DNA from: Yponomeuta sedellus
Lineage: Eukaryota; Arthropoda; Insecta; Lepidoptera; Yponomeutidae
Length of the DNA stretch: 64,000 nt
Assembly (NCBI GenBank): GCA_934045075.1
Contig: OW203721.1
Coordinates: forward strand, 19,512,714 to 19,576,713
Direction of reading: 5' to 3'
This document shows, in pieces, positions 34,401-44,424 of this stretch; within the stretch, counting starts at the first letter, position 1, and the number at the start of each line of letters is the position of its first letter. Made by a program: the position numbers and the translations under genes. The notes beneath the pieces were generated by a model. It worked only from the letters and a program-made list of their open reading frames with translations. It was not told where the DNA came from and did not search any database.

Positions 34401-37400
34401 GTCTGCAGCGACCTACTTGGGTCCGGAGTCGGTTGAGTGACTGCTACGTAGGCCATTGCAGATCGGAACCCGTTGGGAGCCTCTCTTGGGGGCTTGCAAA
34501 ACCTGTGGGTACGGGATGTTTTATTCTCCACCTCAATACCCTTTCCTCAACTGGGCATGTTTCTGAGGCCTGTGTGCTGCGCAGAATACTTTTCCTGCTT
34601 TTTAGCCTAGCTGAGGCAGGTCGTAAGCGAATAAACTGTTTTCATTCCATGCCAGTCCCCACGACGGAAGGGAGGCGCGGCTACGTTCTGGAACATTCGG
34701 TAGCGGTGCTTCTGCTGAAACACCCGGTGCCAGATGCACTGGCGGAAGTACCAGTGAGGGGCATCGCCGTCGACTACTTGGGTACGGACGGCGAGCCTGC
34801 GCTCCAGGAGGAGTGCCTCACAATGGGCTGGCACTTCTTCAATTACGGCTTCGTGAGTGTCCATTTCAGAGAATCTAGAGAATCATACTTAAATGCTAGA
34901 GATGCAGGCGGACGTTGTATAGGTACGCTGTATGATTAATTTGATTGATTGATTATCTCTGAAGTGCGCAATTTCCTGAAGGCGCAGGAGAAAGCGCAGG
35001 CCATCTCTGCCCCTCTTTTGTCATTCCTCTCCCAATTGACATTGTACAGTTCAGTCACCCAAACAATGCTGATGGCATTCATTACTAAATCGAAAAATCC
35101 AATAAAAGTTTCATGTAAAAGTCTAAATAGAAATGTGTCTATCAGTATACGTAAAAAAATTATTCAATTAACAAGCGATTGAAACTTTTGAAAAGATAAA
35201 GACAATTGTATGATGTGGCCATACTCAAGCCATACTCCATACTGCCCATCGGTACATTAAAAAGACAAAGCTTTGCCGGCTGACTCTCTTTTTCTCATAG
35301 TAATTTTCTATTTCTGACTCAAATGCCGCCGCCACCCCTCTGTATATGAATTTATTTTGTGATATAGGTATCTACTAGTATTGAGATTAATGATAGTTTT
35401 CATATTTATCTACACATTTTATAAAATCGTTGGATATTTCTATATAAACATAATATTTCTTCCCGAAGCCGTCTCAAACGTTCCCTTACAGGACAAGGTC
35501 TACCCCCCGGCCAAGTTCCTACTGAAACGTTACCTGAGAGTGCAGTTCCTCAACGTGGTGAAGAAACACATGTGGTGCGAGGCTCTGGTCATCAAGTTCC
35601 AGGCTGCACTTGACACGCTCGGTTACCACGGCATCTTTGAGCAAAAAAATCTCTACTGTTTGCGGGACGTAAGTTACAGCAGCGAAGTCAGGCGCTCCGA
35701 AATTTCGCTCCTCCTAAGTCTATCTTAAAAACTAAATTGACCTCAGTGTCGCGCTCACACGGCTTGGGAAAGACTAGGAATAAGAAGTGGAGTCTCGTAC
35801 AATATTTACAGAAGAATGTAGAAAATGTGTTTTGGGAAAAGTTGGTCCGCCCTACATCACTTTTTAATTGGTTCAGTCGACGTTGGTTGGCTAGGGTGAC
35901 ACGCCGTGTCACCACGATAACGACGTTTAAAGGCAGGCGCCGATCCTTCCGGGAAGCCGCCCCGAAGACCAAGATAAGGCGATAAAAATGGTAGTGATTT
36001 CCCACAACCCAATTTTTACATTTTTCTTAGATAAATAATAGTAAATATTCTTCTTGTTTCTTCTATTTCCTAATCTGTGGTGAGCGCGACACTAGTGGTT
36101 TATGCCCACGGATGTAAAAGAAAGATGGCTAAGAAGACAAATGACTTTTAATCTATGCGTTCTACAGAATGCATAGGAAACCCAATGCCTAGGTTAGGCA
36201 TCAGGTGACCGATGATGATTTCATGGCTACACAACTTACGATAGTAGTTTCAGAGCACCGGGCACCGGGGTACTACTACGTAAGTCCTCCTCTGTAGGAC
36301 TCTGTTTAACTATCAAATACATACCTACACTTTGGAATCGTCAAACGCAGCCTCGAAAAGCAAGATGGATTTTTCTTTTAATAAGTCATTTTTTAATAAC
36401 CTATTTAGAGGCTAAAAATTCCACCCATGCCGGGATTCGAACCCGCGACATTTTTCCATTTTCATTTTTCCTTTACTTCATTTTTCCAAACTTTTGTTGT
36501 GATCTTAATTTATGTCTTGATATTTACAGCCCGAGGGAACTAGTCAGCCGTGCCATGTAAGTAGCAAGGAGTGTATTCTTAATTTACGTCTTGATATTTA
36601 CAGCCCGAGGGAACTAGTCAGCCGTGCCATGTAAGTAGCAAGGAGTGTATGTGCCTAAGTAAGCAAATAGTGACAAACGCATTGAAGTACACGTTATAAT
36701 AAATAGTAGATTGTTAACCGAGGGTCGAAAGAATCAATTCCCGAGGTATTTAGACGAGGTAGTTAGGCGACTATAGTCCGAGTAGGAATTGATTCTTTTA
36801 CCCGTGTTAAACACTCTACTTTTCATTTCGAATATGAGGAAAAACTCATTTTTAATCTTAGAGTTTATACTACTTCGTATAGAGCGGACCTCCCGAACAA
36901 AATTAATTTGTGTCGCACTTTTCAATAAGCAGTGTTGCCAACAGTGATATTTAAGCGCACGACATAAAACGCTTCAACTGAATTTGTATCACTTTAGTGG
37001 ATTCAAAAAATGTATTCACTGTATTAATATTTCCACGCCTAAGTAGAATTTCAAATTATGTTATTGAACTCGACAGAAATCGTGAGATTAATTATTTTCA
37101 CAGATGTTTGTACCGGTCGACTAATCTCTACATGGTAACACTGACCTTAATAGCAGTAAATAGACTATAAACCAGTGTTACAGAAGCCTCACTCTCTTCA
37201 ATTATTTATATACGTTGACAAGCTCTGACAAAGGACATTGTCCATTTTGGGCCAAACGTGGACAGAATGTAAGAGAAAAATCGAAATAACCCCTGATTAT
37301 AATTAATTTCAAAACGAATATTTTTGCTTATCTCGTTGTATCAATCGACATTTTAAACAGTTACAAACTAATAAGAATTTTATCTCAAATCCAGTCTTTA

Positions 37401-40400
37401 TTTTGTCAACCAGCCTTGATTTTTATTTCAGTGTTGCAATTTAAGGAATACGAATTGCACAGAAAACAATTTGAAGTTTCTAATGCATCGCGTTTTAGTA
37501 TTATTTTGGTAAAAAATAATGCACACTAATGCAATGGCACTAGAATACTTGCTAGATATGTCGTATTCAATTTGAGGGTAAACTATTTATTTATGGCAAC
37601 ACTAGACAAAAAAAAATTGTTTGAATTGTCATTGTCACCGGCTAAAAAAACAAAACGATTCATTCATTCATTCAATGTTTTTGCTGTTTCGTGAATATTG
37701 TTTGTTTTATCACTACTTTGGCTTATTAAAAATGGATCCCGATTGTTCGTTTATTGATGACCCCGGCTCAACTACGGATTTTGTACCGGACTTACTTTGT
37801 GGTAGGCAAATAAAGCAAGCAAATCATAGGACACCTTGCAGCAAAAAACTCACAATGCAGGTATATTGATGCAATTACTGTAATAGGGTTCTTACTAACT
37901 CATACTACAAAACCTACTACTTAGTTTTAATCAATTGACTGTTCACATTTGGCCAAATCGCCCATACAAAGTGGACAATGTCTTTTGCCGATAAAATGAA
38001 AAGCAAATTTATATCATATACGAGTACGTATAGGTGTAACACAATTGCTAACTATTTAAAAAAGTGCGGTTTTCATAACATGACGCGCACTTTTATAGGG
38101 ACCACTATTAACTAAAGTACATAATTGAATTACGTTGTAGACTTGCAACGAAAATAGGACAAAAGAGTAATCTTGAACACTATTTCATTTTCCTTTCTTT
38201 ACTTATTTAATATTATTTCAACTACATAAAGGAAATACCTAATAATAATTGCAACCCGTAATTTTTATTATTATACTCTCGTTGAAATAAGGTCTATATT
38301 AATATACACCAATTTATATTCATTCAGATCTGGGTAAACCATTATTCGAATTGAACTGTCCTTATTTCATAGAGACAAATATAATATAATGGAAAGACCA
38401 CCACATAAATAAAGACACACACAAAACGGAATAAAGTAACTAATTACTTTATCGCACGGCACTGTACACTTTTTTAAAAAACTTCGTCCTGTTTTTCTCT
38501 TGTATTCGTCACTTTCCTTCAAATGCGCAGAACAAAAATGTATGTGTTGTTCAAAGACAGATGTTTCGTCTCTTCGGGTTTCATGGACACCCTCCTGTCA
38601 TCGCCCAAGCGAAACCTACAAAACCTACAAAAAATATAATTGTGAATACCCTAAAACAATATTTAATGTCGTCACTGTATGATGTAATGTAATGTAAGTG
38701 CGCTTACATTACATTACATCATACAGAAACTTCTGTTTTTTTTGTAAGCTATGAAATTACCGCCATTTTCGCCGGCCGATTTGACAGAGCAGAAAAAAAA
38801 TAAAATTATTCTGTAACTATAGTTTTATCAAGCAAGAGTTTTGCAGAACTGATGAAAAGTGATTCCGTCTTTTTAATTTTTGGTGAGTAGTTAATGCAAT
38901 ATCGAAGAATACATGCCGGCATTTTCGTAAAGTATATTAGTCGTGTTTTCGCGGCAAGTGCTCGTCGTAGACTAATTGCACTAGGCGTGATCGTTGCAAA
39001 GACGAACCGTTTTATAAGACCGTTTTGTGTTCCGCGATGGACTGCTGTTAGTTCTACTGCATTGCGTTTTGTAAAAAGGTTAGTCGCGATGTCCTCTCTC
39101 TCTATTAGTATTGTGTCGGTCATGTACGAAGTACGATTAAGATACGTTACCATGCAATGAACGAAAAGAAACGTTTCCCAGTGATAATCGGACATTCGGT
39201 CTATTCGTTCATTGCTCTCGCGATCACGGATTGGCTGAATGAATAAATGAACCGGACCGGGTGACCGAATATGGCCGAGAGCGAACGAACGCTGCATGAG
39301 TGTGGTGATTGAACTGAACGGAGCGAAATTGTTTCGATCGGTCGCCCTTCAGCCGGTCGGTCTTTTCCGAACTTTAGAAGTAGGTACGTATGTCGTAGCA
39401 ATAAAGATTGTTTTTACTTGTTTGGTTTTTTGTTTCATTCATTATGTCAATTCTGCTGGTTCGCGCGCTAATCCAAGTACTTTTGTAAAAGTAATATTGT
39501 GTTGTTTTCTTGATGTTAGTTTATCTAACGAATATAACATAATATTTTCACTGTGTTATTATAGTGAATTATTGGTGAAGGAGATTTTTCTGTTTCGTGC
39601 GCTTTGGGACGTTTATTTCTATCTTGTTCGGCGAGCTACTTTTGTTCTTTGTAAATAACAAAAGTAGCTTACGAAAATCTAAATGGTAATAATTATTTCA
39701 TTGTACGTAGGAAAAAAAAACTACTCTAACTAAAAATATTTTTTTATTGATTTTTATCATAGTTATTATAATATAATGGTGGCACGGCAACATTAATAAT
39801 ATTAATCATAAATTAATGGTCCTGTAAAAATAAAGATATTAAAAAAAAGCATATTTATGGCTGAAAGGTCAAAACGTGAACGTTGAGATAGTTCTACTAT
39901 GAGGTCCTAATAGTACTAATAAACGGTACTAGTACATTTTCTCAAATGTACTAGTACGGAGCGATCATATAGATGTCCGAGCAGGCCCAATACTACTCTC
40001 TATACGAAGTAGTATATACTCTAAGTTTTTAATATTCAAAATTTCAAATCTTAGCTTATGAGATTAACACATTTATTCCGCCAACATTTACATCCGTGCC
40101 CGCCAAATTATGTCGACTTTTTAAATTTTAAATATGGAACTCATATTCCGCTCAAATTTGGGCTAAGTTCACACTGGCTGTTTAGAAACTCACATGGCCC
40201 CAGCATTTTTTTAAGTAACTAGTTTTTTTTTACATAAAACTCTTCACAGCTGACAGTATAGTTCTATTTTTAAAGTTCATTCCGGCCCTTAGGTGGGAAG
40301 TAATTTGAGTGAGTTTTTCCCTCTCTAGGGAGGGAAACAGCATTTTCCACCCAATAATCAAATCAAAACAACACTACTTTCCGAGTATAAGAAATGAAAA

Positions 40401-41521
40401 GTATATATGTTTATGGAGTGTTTTAAGGAAAGGTGTTTTTCCGCATCCGATCCTCAGGGCATGTACGGGGCGCCGATGATATGCAACGGTCACGTGGCCG
40501 GGATGATGATGGCGCCGGACGGTCAGTGGACGAACTGCACCGGACTCAGCAACCTGTACCACAAGATCAGCACCACCTACCTCGCATCCTTCTGGAAATG
40601 CATAGCCGGGTATAAAACAATTCATTTAAAGTTGTTCGTCTTACTCGAATGGGGGTGGTCAAGCCGCCGTTTTTGGTTTTGTCAGATAATTCATTTACAG
40701 TTTAAAAACAGTTCAGGTACCTATAAGTTACGTTCGCGGGATGACAAAGATTCTAACGGTCTCATTTATAAAATCGCGATTCCTCTAAAGCACTCTTTCA
40801 CAGACTAATTAAGTCAGCGTTTTTTGGGTGTTTTCGGTGTTTTTATAGGCCGTTAGAAATGATGGTGGAAGTAACTGAGAAACATACTAACAAAATTTTG
40901 TAATAACGCCGCAACATCTAATAATAACAAGAATGATACATAAATAAAACCTAGGAAAACAGCTCAGCTACTTTACCTACCCAGGAGGTTCCTTAGTCTA
41001 GCCACGTATATACATAATTATATGAAAAATTAAAAACAATTAAATTCTTAAGAAATTTTAATTGATTTGAAAGCTTGCGTAATAAACCTGTTCTGCGTGA
41101 CAGGAACATATTCAAAATATCAAAGTAACATTCCATATTAGGCGGTGCCATTTAAAACATTAAAATATGTTGTATGGTGATCAATAAAGAGTATTAATCT
41201 AATATAAAATAATAAAGCCAGTAATTGGCGAATTTTGGAGATTCGGAGCATATGACGTCACATAAAATAAATCTGTCTGTGCAGAGTGGCGGTCATCAGC
41301 TGCAGGTTGATAAAATATCACAGTTTTTATGTACAAACTAAAACTCCACTGCTAAACTATTGTATTGATTTTTTGCCTGCAGGCTATTTCAACCGGAATA
41401 CAGGCTTGACATGGAATGGATGAAGAAATCAATTTTCACGACTCAGCAAAGCGAGGGAGTGAGCTTTGAATCCGCCCTGTACGATCGAGTTCTCGGCCAT
41501 TCGAGCAGTAGCTCACAATGA
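31410..41521 (+). CDS. secreted serine protease homologue, catalytically dead, 8 coding exons
   Basis: Trypsin-fold (S1) protein. Exons: 31410-31440, 31904-31971, 32677-32878, 34656-34852, 35492-35668, 36530-36556 (or 36604-36630), 40458-40609, 41383-41521. All have GT-AG ends and matching phases and give 330 residues. Exon 1 gives a hydrophobic signal start, MTVSLLVIVL. The chymotrypsin triad is lost: the His site LTAAHC is LTAAVC, the Asp site DIAL is SVAV, and the Ser site GDSGGP is GMYGAP. No IVGG activation sequence is seen. Conserved Cys and the MICNGHVAG strand remain. Dead relatives in insects act in clotting, immunity or as binding proteins, but no role can be assigned here. Intron phases and fold motifs make the model firm. 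Expression is unproven. Confidence 0.87.
31597..31735 (+). mobile_element. RTE-type LINE tail in intron 1 of the protease homologue
   Basis: Reads RWMQTASNWSLWKSMEEAYV, QQ-stop, then GATTGATTG. Confidence 0.75.
31904..31971 (+). CDS. protease homologue exon 2
   Basis: Acceptor TATTTTTCCAG, donor GTAAGTG. Adds the end of the signal region and a Pro-rich lead (ARLPFKPPNDALPFA). Confidence 0.78.
32677..32878 (+). CDS. protease homologue exon 3 (lost catalytic His)
   Basis: Starts in phase 0 with VYFSSRYRGMCSGSMISR. Holds LTAAVCVC in place of LTAAHC. Donor GTGAGT. Its 3' part is the parent of the decayed repeat array downstream. Confidence 0.88.
32783..33755 (+). repeat. decaying tandem array of exon 3 end plus donor site, ~166-bp unit
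   Basis: Six units including the parent. The marker GGTCCAGGTCAC or its remnant starts near 32847, 33018, 33182, 33348, 33523 and 33654, giving spacings of about 171, 164, 166, 175 and 131 bp. Each unit holds the 3' half of exon 3, the 5' splice site and about 70 bp of intron. GTGAGT is kept in units 3 and 4 and mutated in 2 (ATGAGT) and 6 (TGCGTG). Indels destroy the frame in copies 2-6. Confidence 0.88.
34182..34623 (-). mobile_element. LINE 3' fragment just upstream of exon 4, 14-bp target duplication
   Basis: TAAGCGAATAAACT occurs at 34168-34181 and 34624-34637. The insert starts TTCTTCTTCTTC (a GAA-type tail read in reverse). Its complement has CRQNLSRWRY...CDCGASSQSMVNLLQC, like the C-terminal zinc-knuckle-like end of Jockey/I-type LINEs. 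Confidence 0.82.
34656..34852 (+). CDS. protease homologue exon 4 (lost catalytic Asp)
   Basis: Acceptor CATTCCATGCCAG, donor GTGAGT. EHSVAVLLLKHPVP corresponds to the NDIALLKL..PV segment. Includes EECLTMGWHFF (usual C..GWG). Confidence 0.88.
35492..35668 (+). CDS. protease homologue exon 5
   Basis: 59 codons in phase 0, acceptor TTCCCTTACAG, donor GTAAGT. Contains RYLRVQFLNVVKKHMWCEAL and NLYCLRD. Confidence 0.87.
35669..36502. other. intron 5 of the protease homologue
   Basis: Non-coding. Contains a SINE family-A fragment (36395-36450). Confidence 0.5.
36395..36450 (-). repeat. SINE family-A fragment
   Basis: CTATTTAGAGGCTAAAAATT and the B-box complement GGGATTCGAACCCGC only. Confidence 0.75.
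36530..36556 (+). CDS. protease homologue microexon, copy 1
   Basis: 27 nt, PEGTSQPCH, between TATTTACAG and GTAAGTAG. It supplies the Cys that sits two residues before the GDSGGP-equivalent motif of exon 7 (PCH-GMYGAP). Confidence 0.8.
36604..36630 (+). CDS. protease homologue microexon, copy 2
   Basis: Identical 27 nt with identical acceptor and donor, 74 bp downstream. Either copy, or both, keeps the frame. Confidence 0.7.
37732..37860 (+). CDS. possible first exon of an unknown gene
   Basis: ATG at 37732 opens 43 codons (MDPDCSFIDDPGSTTDFVPD...) ending exactly at a donor-like GTATAT in phase 0. Acidic start, then a basic Cys-containing part. It lies inside intron 6 of the protease homologue, same strand. 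I do not recognise it and found no partner exon. It may be a transposon-derived exon or chance. Confidence 0.28.
38675..38726. repeat. perfect 24-bp palindrome, 4-nt loop
   Basis: CTGTATGATGTAATGTAATG... pairs exactly with its inverse across TGCG. Confidence 0.95.
38727..39633. other. intron 6 sequence, unassigned
   Basis: Frames on both strands between 38806 and 39658 lack recognisable domains. Short GAACGAACG/TTCATTC words recur near 39150-39290. Confidence 0.3.
39634..39669. repeat. 13-bp perfect inverted repeat
   Basis: AGCTACTTTTGTT / AACAAAAGTAGCT, 10-nt loop. Confidence 0.85.
39926..39957. repeat. 14-bp perfect inverted repeat, 4-nt loop
   Basis: GTACTAGTACATTT / AAATGTACTAGTAC. Confidence 0.88.
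40458..40609 (+). CDS. protease homologue exon 7 (lost catalytic Ser)
   Basis: GMYGAPMICNGHVAGMMM replaces GDSGGPLVCNG.... Ends in phase 2, donor GTATAA. Confidence 0.88.
40610..41382. other. last intron of the protease homologue
   Basis: AT-rich, no other feature seen. Confidence 0.5.
41383..41521 (+). CDS. protease homologue last exon
   Basis: Acceptor TTTTGCCTGCAG. 45 residues ending GHSSSSSQ, then TGA at 41519-41521. Confidence 0.85.
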
Positions 41522-41792
41522 TCCAGGGAGTCACAACCAAAGGGTGTGCGTGTTAACATATCAACGCCGTAAAGTCATGTACTATTAGAAATATTTCCCA
41601 AAGGAGTTTAAAGTTATAAACACTAATTTATTTTCATTTCTTGAGTACAACAGGTGACAAACAGTTATATATAAAAGTAAAAATTAATGGTTCTGAGCTT
41701 GACTGCCCTCAAAACATACATAATGTACGTTTAAAGTAGTTTTACCTTTTGCAATCAGCGGCGAAGAGCTCGTGGCCTATTTGTATGATAAC

Positions 41793-42612
41793 CAGTGGTC
41801 GGAGTAGGTATATTGATTTTAGATACTTGCGTCATGATATCATAACATGGACATACATTTCTTCCGGAATGTACCGGAGTTTACAAAAATTTGGTAAACC
41901 GGACTCTCATGCGCTGTGATGATTGCTATAAAGTGATTTTTTTAACTGTTTCCAAGTTCTAAAACCTTCTTAAATAGTGAAAATAATTAAAACTTACCCG
42001 TACAAAAACAACTTCAAATGGGCCCAATCCAAGAGTAATAAATCGATGTCCGTAGTTATAAGCCAAATTCGTCGTTTTAAGTAGATTTCAGAAGACAGTA
42101 AACAAGCCAGGGTCAAGTCAAGATATTCACAACACATAAAATAAGCGCACTCCACGAACCGAAATAAGTGAGTGAGCCACTTGGTCTGGATGTCGGTGCG
42201 AGCGCATTGTTTTCGAACAAACAGTCAATGAGTCATCCTGGATACTTGATTCTAATTGGTCAGATGCGTTGAGCATAGAGATAAGAGGACAAAAGACCCT
42301 GTTTGCCGGATGTCGTGTGTTGAAATGAATATTATTATTATATCATTTTATACATGCTTAGGCTTTTACTCCAACACTTTTACTACAACAAGGTTTTTAC
42401 ACACCAGTCATTTTTTACTATTAAATTCTGGTCATCTACGCCACTAGCAGCATAGCGTTGAGAGTATTGATACATTTTTGACTAGTTTCATGTAATAATT
42501 TCGATGTTCCGGTATTTTTATCATAATAATCCGGAAACTCGGAGGCGTATCCATATTAACATATACGTTTGATGTCAGTGACCTTAATTCAATATACCTA
42601 CTCCGACCACTG
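41793..42612. mobile_element. 820-bp non-autonomous hAT-type element with perfect 8-bp duplication
   Basis: Both ends read CAGTGGTCGGAGTAGGTATA inward, identical for 24 bp. ATGATAAC flanks it exactly (41785-41792, 42613-42620), the 8-bp duplication typical of hAT transposons. No transposase frame. It lies 0.26 kb after the protease homologue stop codon. Confidence 0.93.
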
Positions 42613-42620
42613 ATGATAAC

Positions 42621-43398
42621 CAACGTTCCTGTAAAATAGAGGTATTTTGGATCTGTCTCCGTTAAAACCCGAGCGCAGACTGAATGCACATTCGGCTCGG
42701 CCTAGCACTTACACCTCTTATTACTTATACAAAAGGATACGACTACGCGTCTTGCTTCGGACGACAGCCAATGAGCCAATTAACCCACCGTAGCACTACG
42801 TGACGTCGTATCGTGTTCATGTGTAAGAGCCCTTATGACGGGTATGGGAACTAGACGTGTGCGTAGGTGGTTGATTGTCTAGATTCATGCCTTCTCCAGT
42901 AACCGTCTTACGCAATGAGCATTGTTAAACAAAATATTTCTTTTTTTTCGGGAAAATAGGAGCTGAATACTATTTCGATTTGGGCTGCTTTAATTTAATT
43001 TTAAAGCGAAAATAAAGAATTAAAGTCTACGAAACCTAAAGTACGTCGTGCACGAGTGAAAGTAAGTCATCAACAGAGATCCTTCGAGTTGTCAGATCGT
43101 GGTATCTGTCAATACAAAAACTCTTCAACCCAGCTGCCAGTGAGCGATCGGTCCACCATAACAATGGTTTTTAATTATTCTTAGGTCATTTTAGCTAACA
43201 GGTAAACTAAACTAAATAGACGCATCAAAAGCAACATTATTATTTGTTGCGGAGTTACGGAATACCGAGAATATCTTGTCGAGATTAATTTAGAAATATT
43301 ACTTATTATTATTTTCATTTAGGGGTACTTTCATTCACGTGTGAAACGAAATTTAGAAGGTCGAATTAGTCACACACTTATTCACAAAAATACAACAA
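42621..43398. other. intergenic between protease homologue and Syntaxin-6
   Basis: No gene or clear repeat recognised. Confidence 0.35.
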
Positions 43399-43445
43399 TT
43401 CAGTGAATATAATTAATTTATAATTATTGCATTATATTCACTGAA
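43399..43445. repeat. 15-bp perfect inverted repeat
   Basis: TTCAGTGAATATAAT / ATTATATTCACTGAA around a 17-nt AT loop. Confidence 0.85.
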
Positions 43446-43554
43446 CTGAATTCACTGATTAGTTACAAATGTTACTTCATTTTAAAGGTTTAAGTACCTT
43501 TATAATGAACTATCGTCTGTAACTTTTGTCAATACTTAGGACAATACCCATTTA

Positions 43555-43912
43555 AGGCCTGCGTAGACGAGGGACTTTTGTCCCTCTGGGACATTTGGGA
43601 CTTCGCATTTAGGGACTTCGCGGACTCAACGCCTACGGTGTGCGGTCATTTTGTTCCCCGGAAATTGAGTGAAGCGTACGCTATGGAAGCAAATATTCTG
43701 ATATTACATTGTGTTGTAAGTTACATGAAGTTGAAAAAGAAAAGGCGTTTTAAAAGAAAACACCAAACATTTGTCCAATCCGGTCTCTTGATGTCCTCGG
43801 TAACTTGAGGGACTTTTAGTACTTCGTGTGCGTTATTCGATACAATTTAGAAGAGATCTATATCGACGCACAATAAAGTATCCGGGGGATAGTCCCCCGT
43901 CTGCGCAGGCCT
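43555..43912. mobile_element. ~358-bp Harbinger-like MITE
   Basis: Ends AGGCCTGCGTAGACGAGGGA and the inverse (one or two differences) are flanked by TTA (43552-43554, 43913-43915). An internal frame with MKLKKKRRFKRKHQ may be a relic of a PIF/Harbinger transposase start, but this is weak. Confidence 0.75.
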
Positions 43913-44347
43913 TTAGAGAAGTAGCAAACTCTTCATAGCCGAGTAATAGGGTACAAAAAATGTACCACGTGGGATATGAAAAGTAAATAATTAATCACAT
44001 ATTAGAAATAGTACAATTATTTATTCAACTAACATGAATGCATAATAATTTATTGACTTTGGCTATGATTAAATTAGGTACTTATGTTATCTCATTCTAA
44101 ATATACTTAACTGTATGGAATAAGAAATGTTGTTAAATGTTGCTATGTCTTCGGTAGCTAAGTACGTAAATATAACATCTTTATAATCAGACAATTGCAA
44201 TATCTTACAACATGTTACTATAACTGTACATCAAGTTCATACAACCAAAATTAAATATTTGTGTTCAAATTTAAAGTAAGTATCACTTATCTAAGGAGAC
44301 TTTAACAATGTATTGAAGTTCGTAAAAAAATAATACAATCCCCATAT

Positions 44348-44424
44348 TCAAATAATAATTAGTAATATTAGGAGGAACACTAAAATGCCTAGGAGTATCA
44401 ATATGGCCCACCATTGTCGTCGAT
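44348..44424 (-). CDS. Syx6: Syntaxin-6 exon f (membrane anchor)
   Basis: Acceptor TTCATTTCAG. DRRQWWAILILL... then a run of hydrophobic residues to TGA at 44350-44348. Confidence 0.94.

Larger units (their letters stand above)
36503..36650 (+). repeat. 74-bp tandem duplication carrying the microexon
   Basis: Units 36503-36576 and 36577-36650 differ at one base (T36513/C36587), so the duplication is recent or conserved. Each has acceptor, 27-nt exon and donor. Confidence 0.93.

Noticed and set aside
34433..34655. Upstream extension of protease exon 4 by its open frame
   Set aside because: That stretch is the antisense LINE insertion and its duplicated target. The splice acceptor at 34655 fits the phase of exon 3.
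38806..39297. 163-codon minus-strand frame
   Set aside because: No domain, overlapped by an equally open plus-strand frame, low-complexity GAACGAACG-type words.
39296..39658. 120-codon plus-strand frame
   Set aside because: Hydrophobic and AT-driven, ends in a palindrome, no splice or family support.
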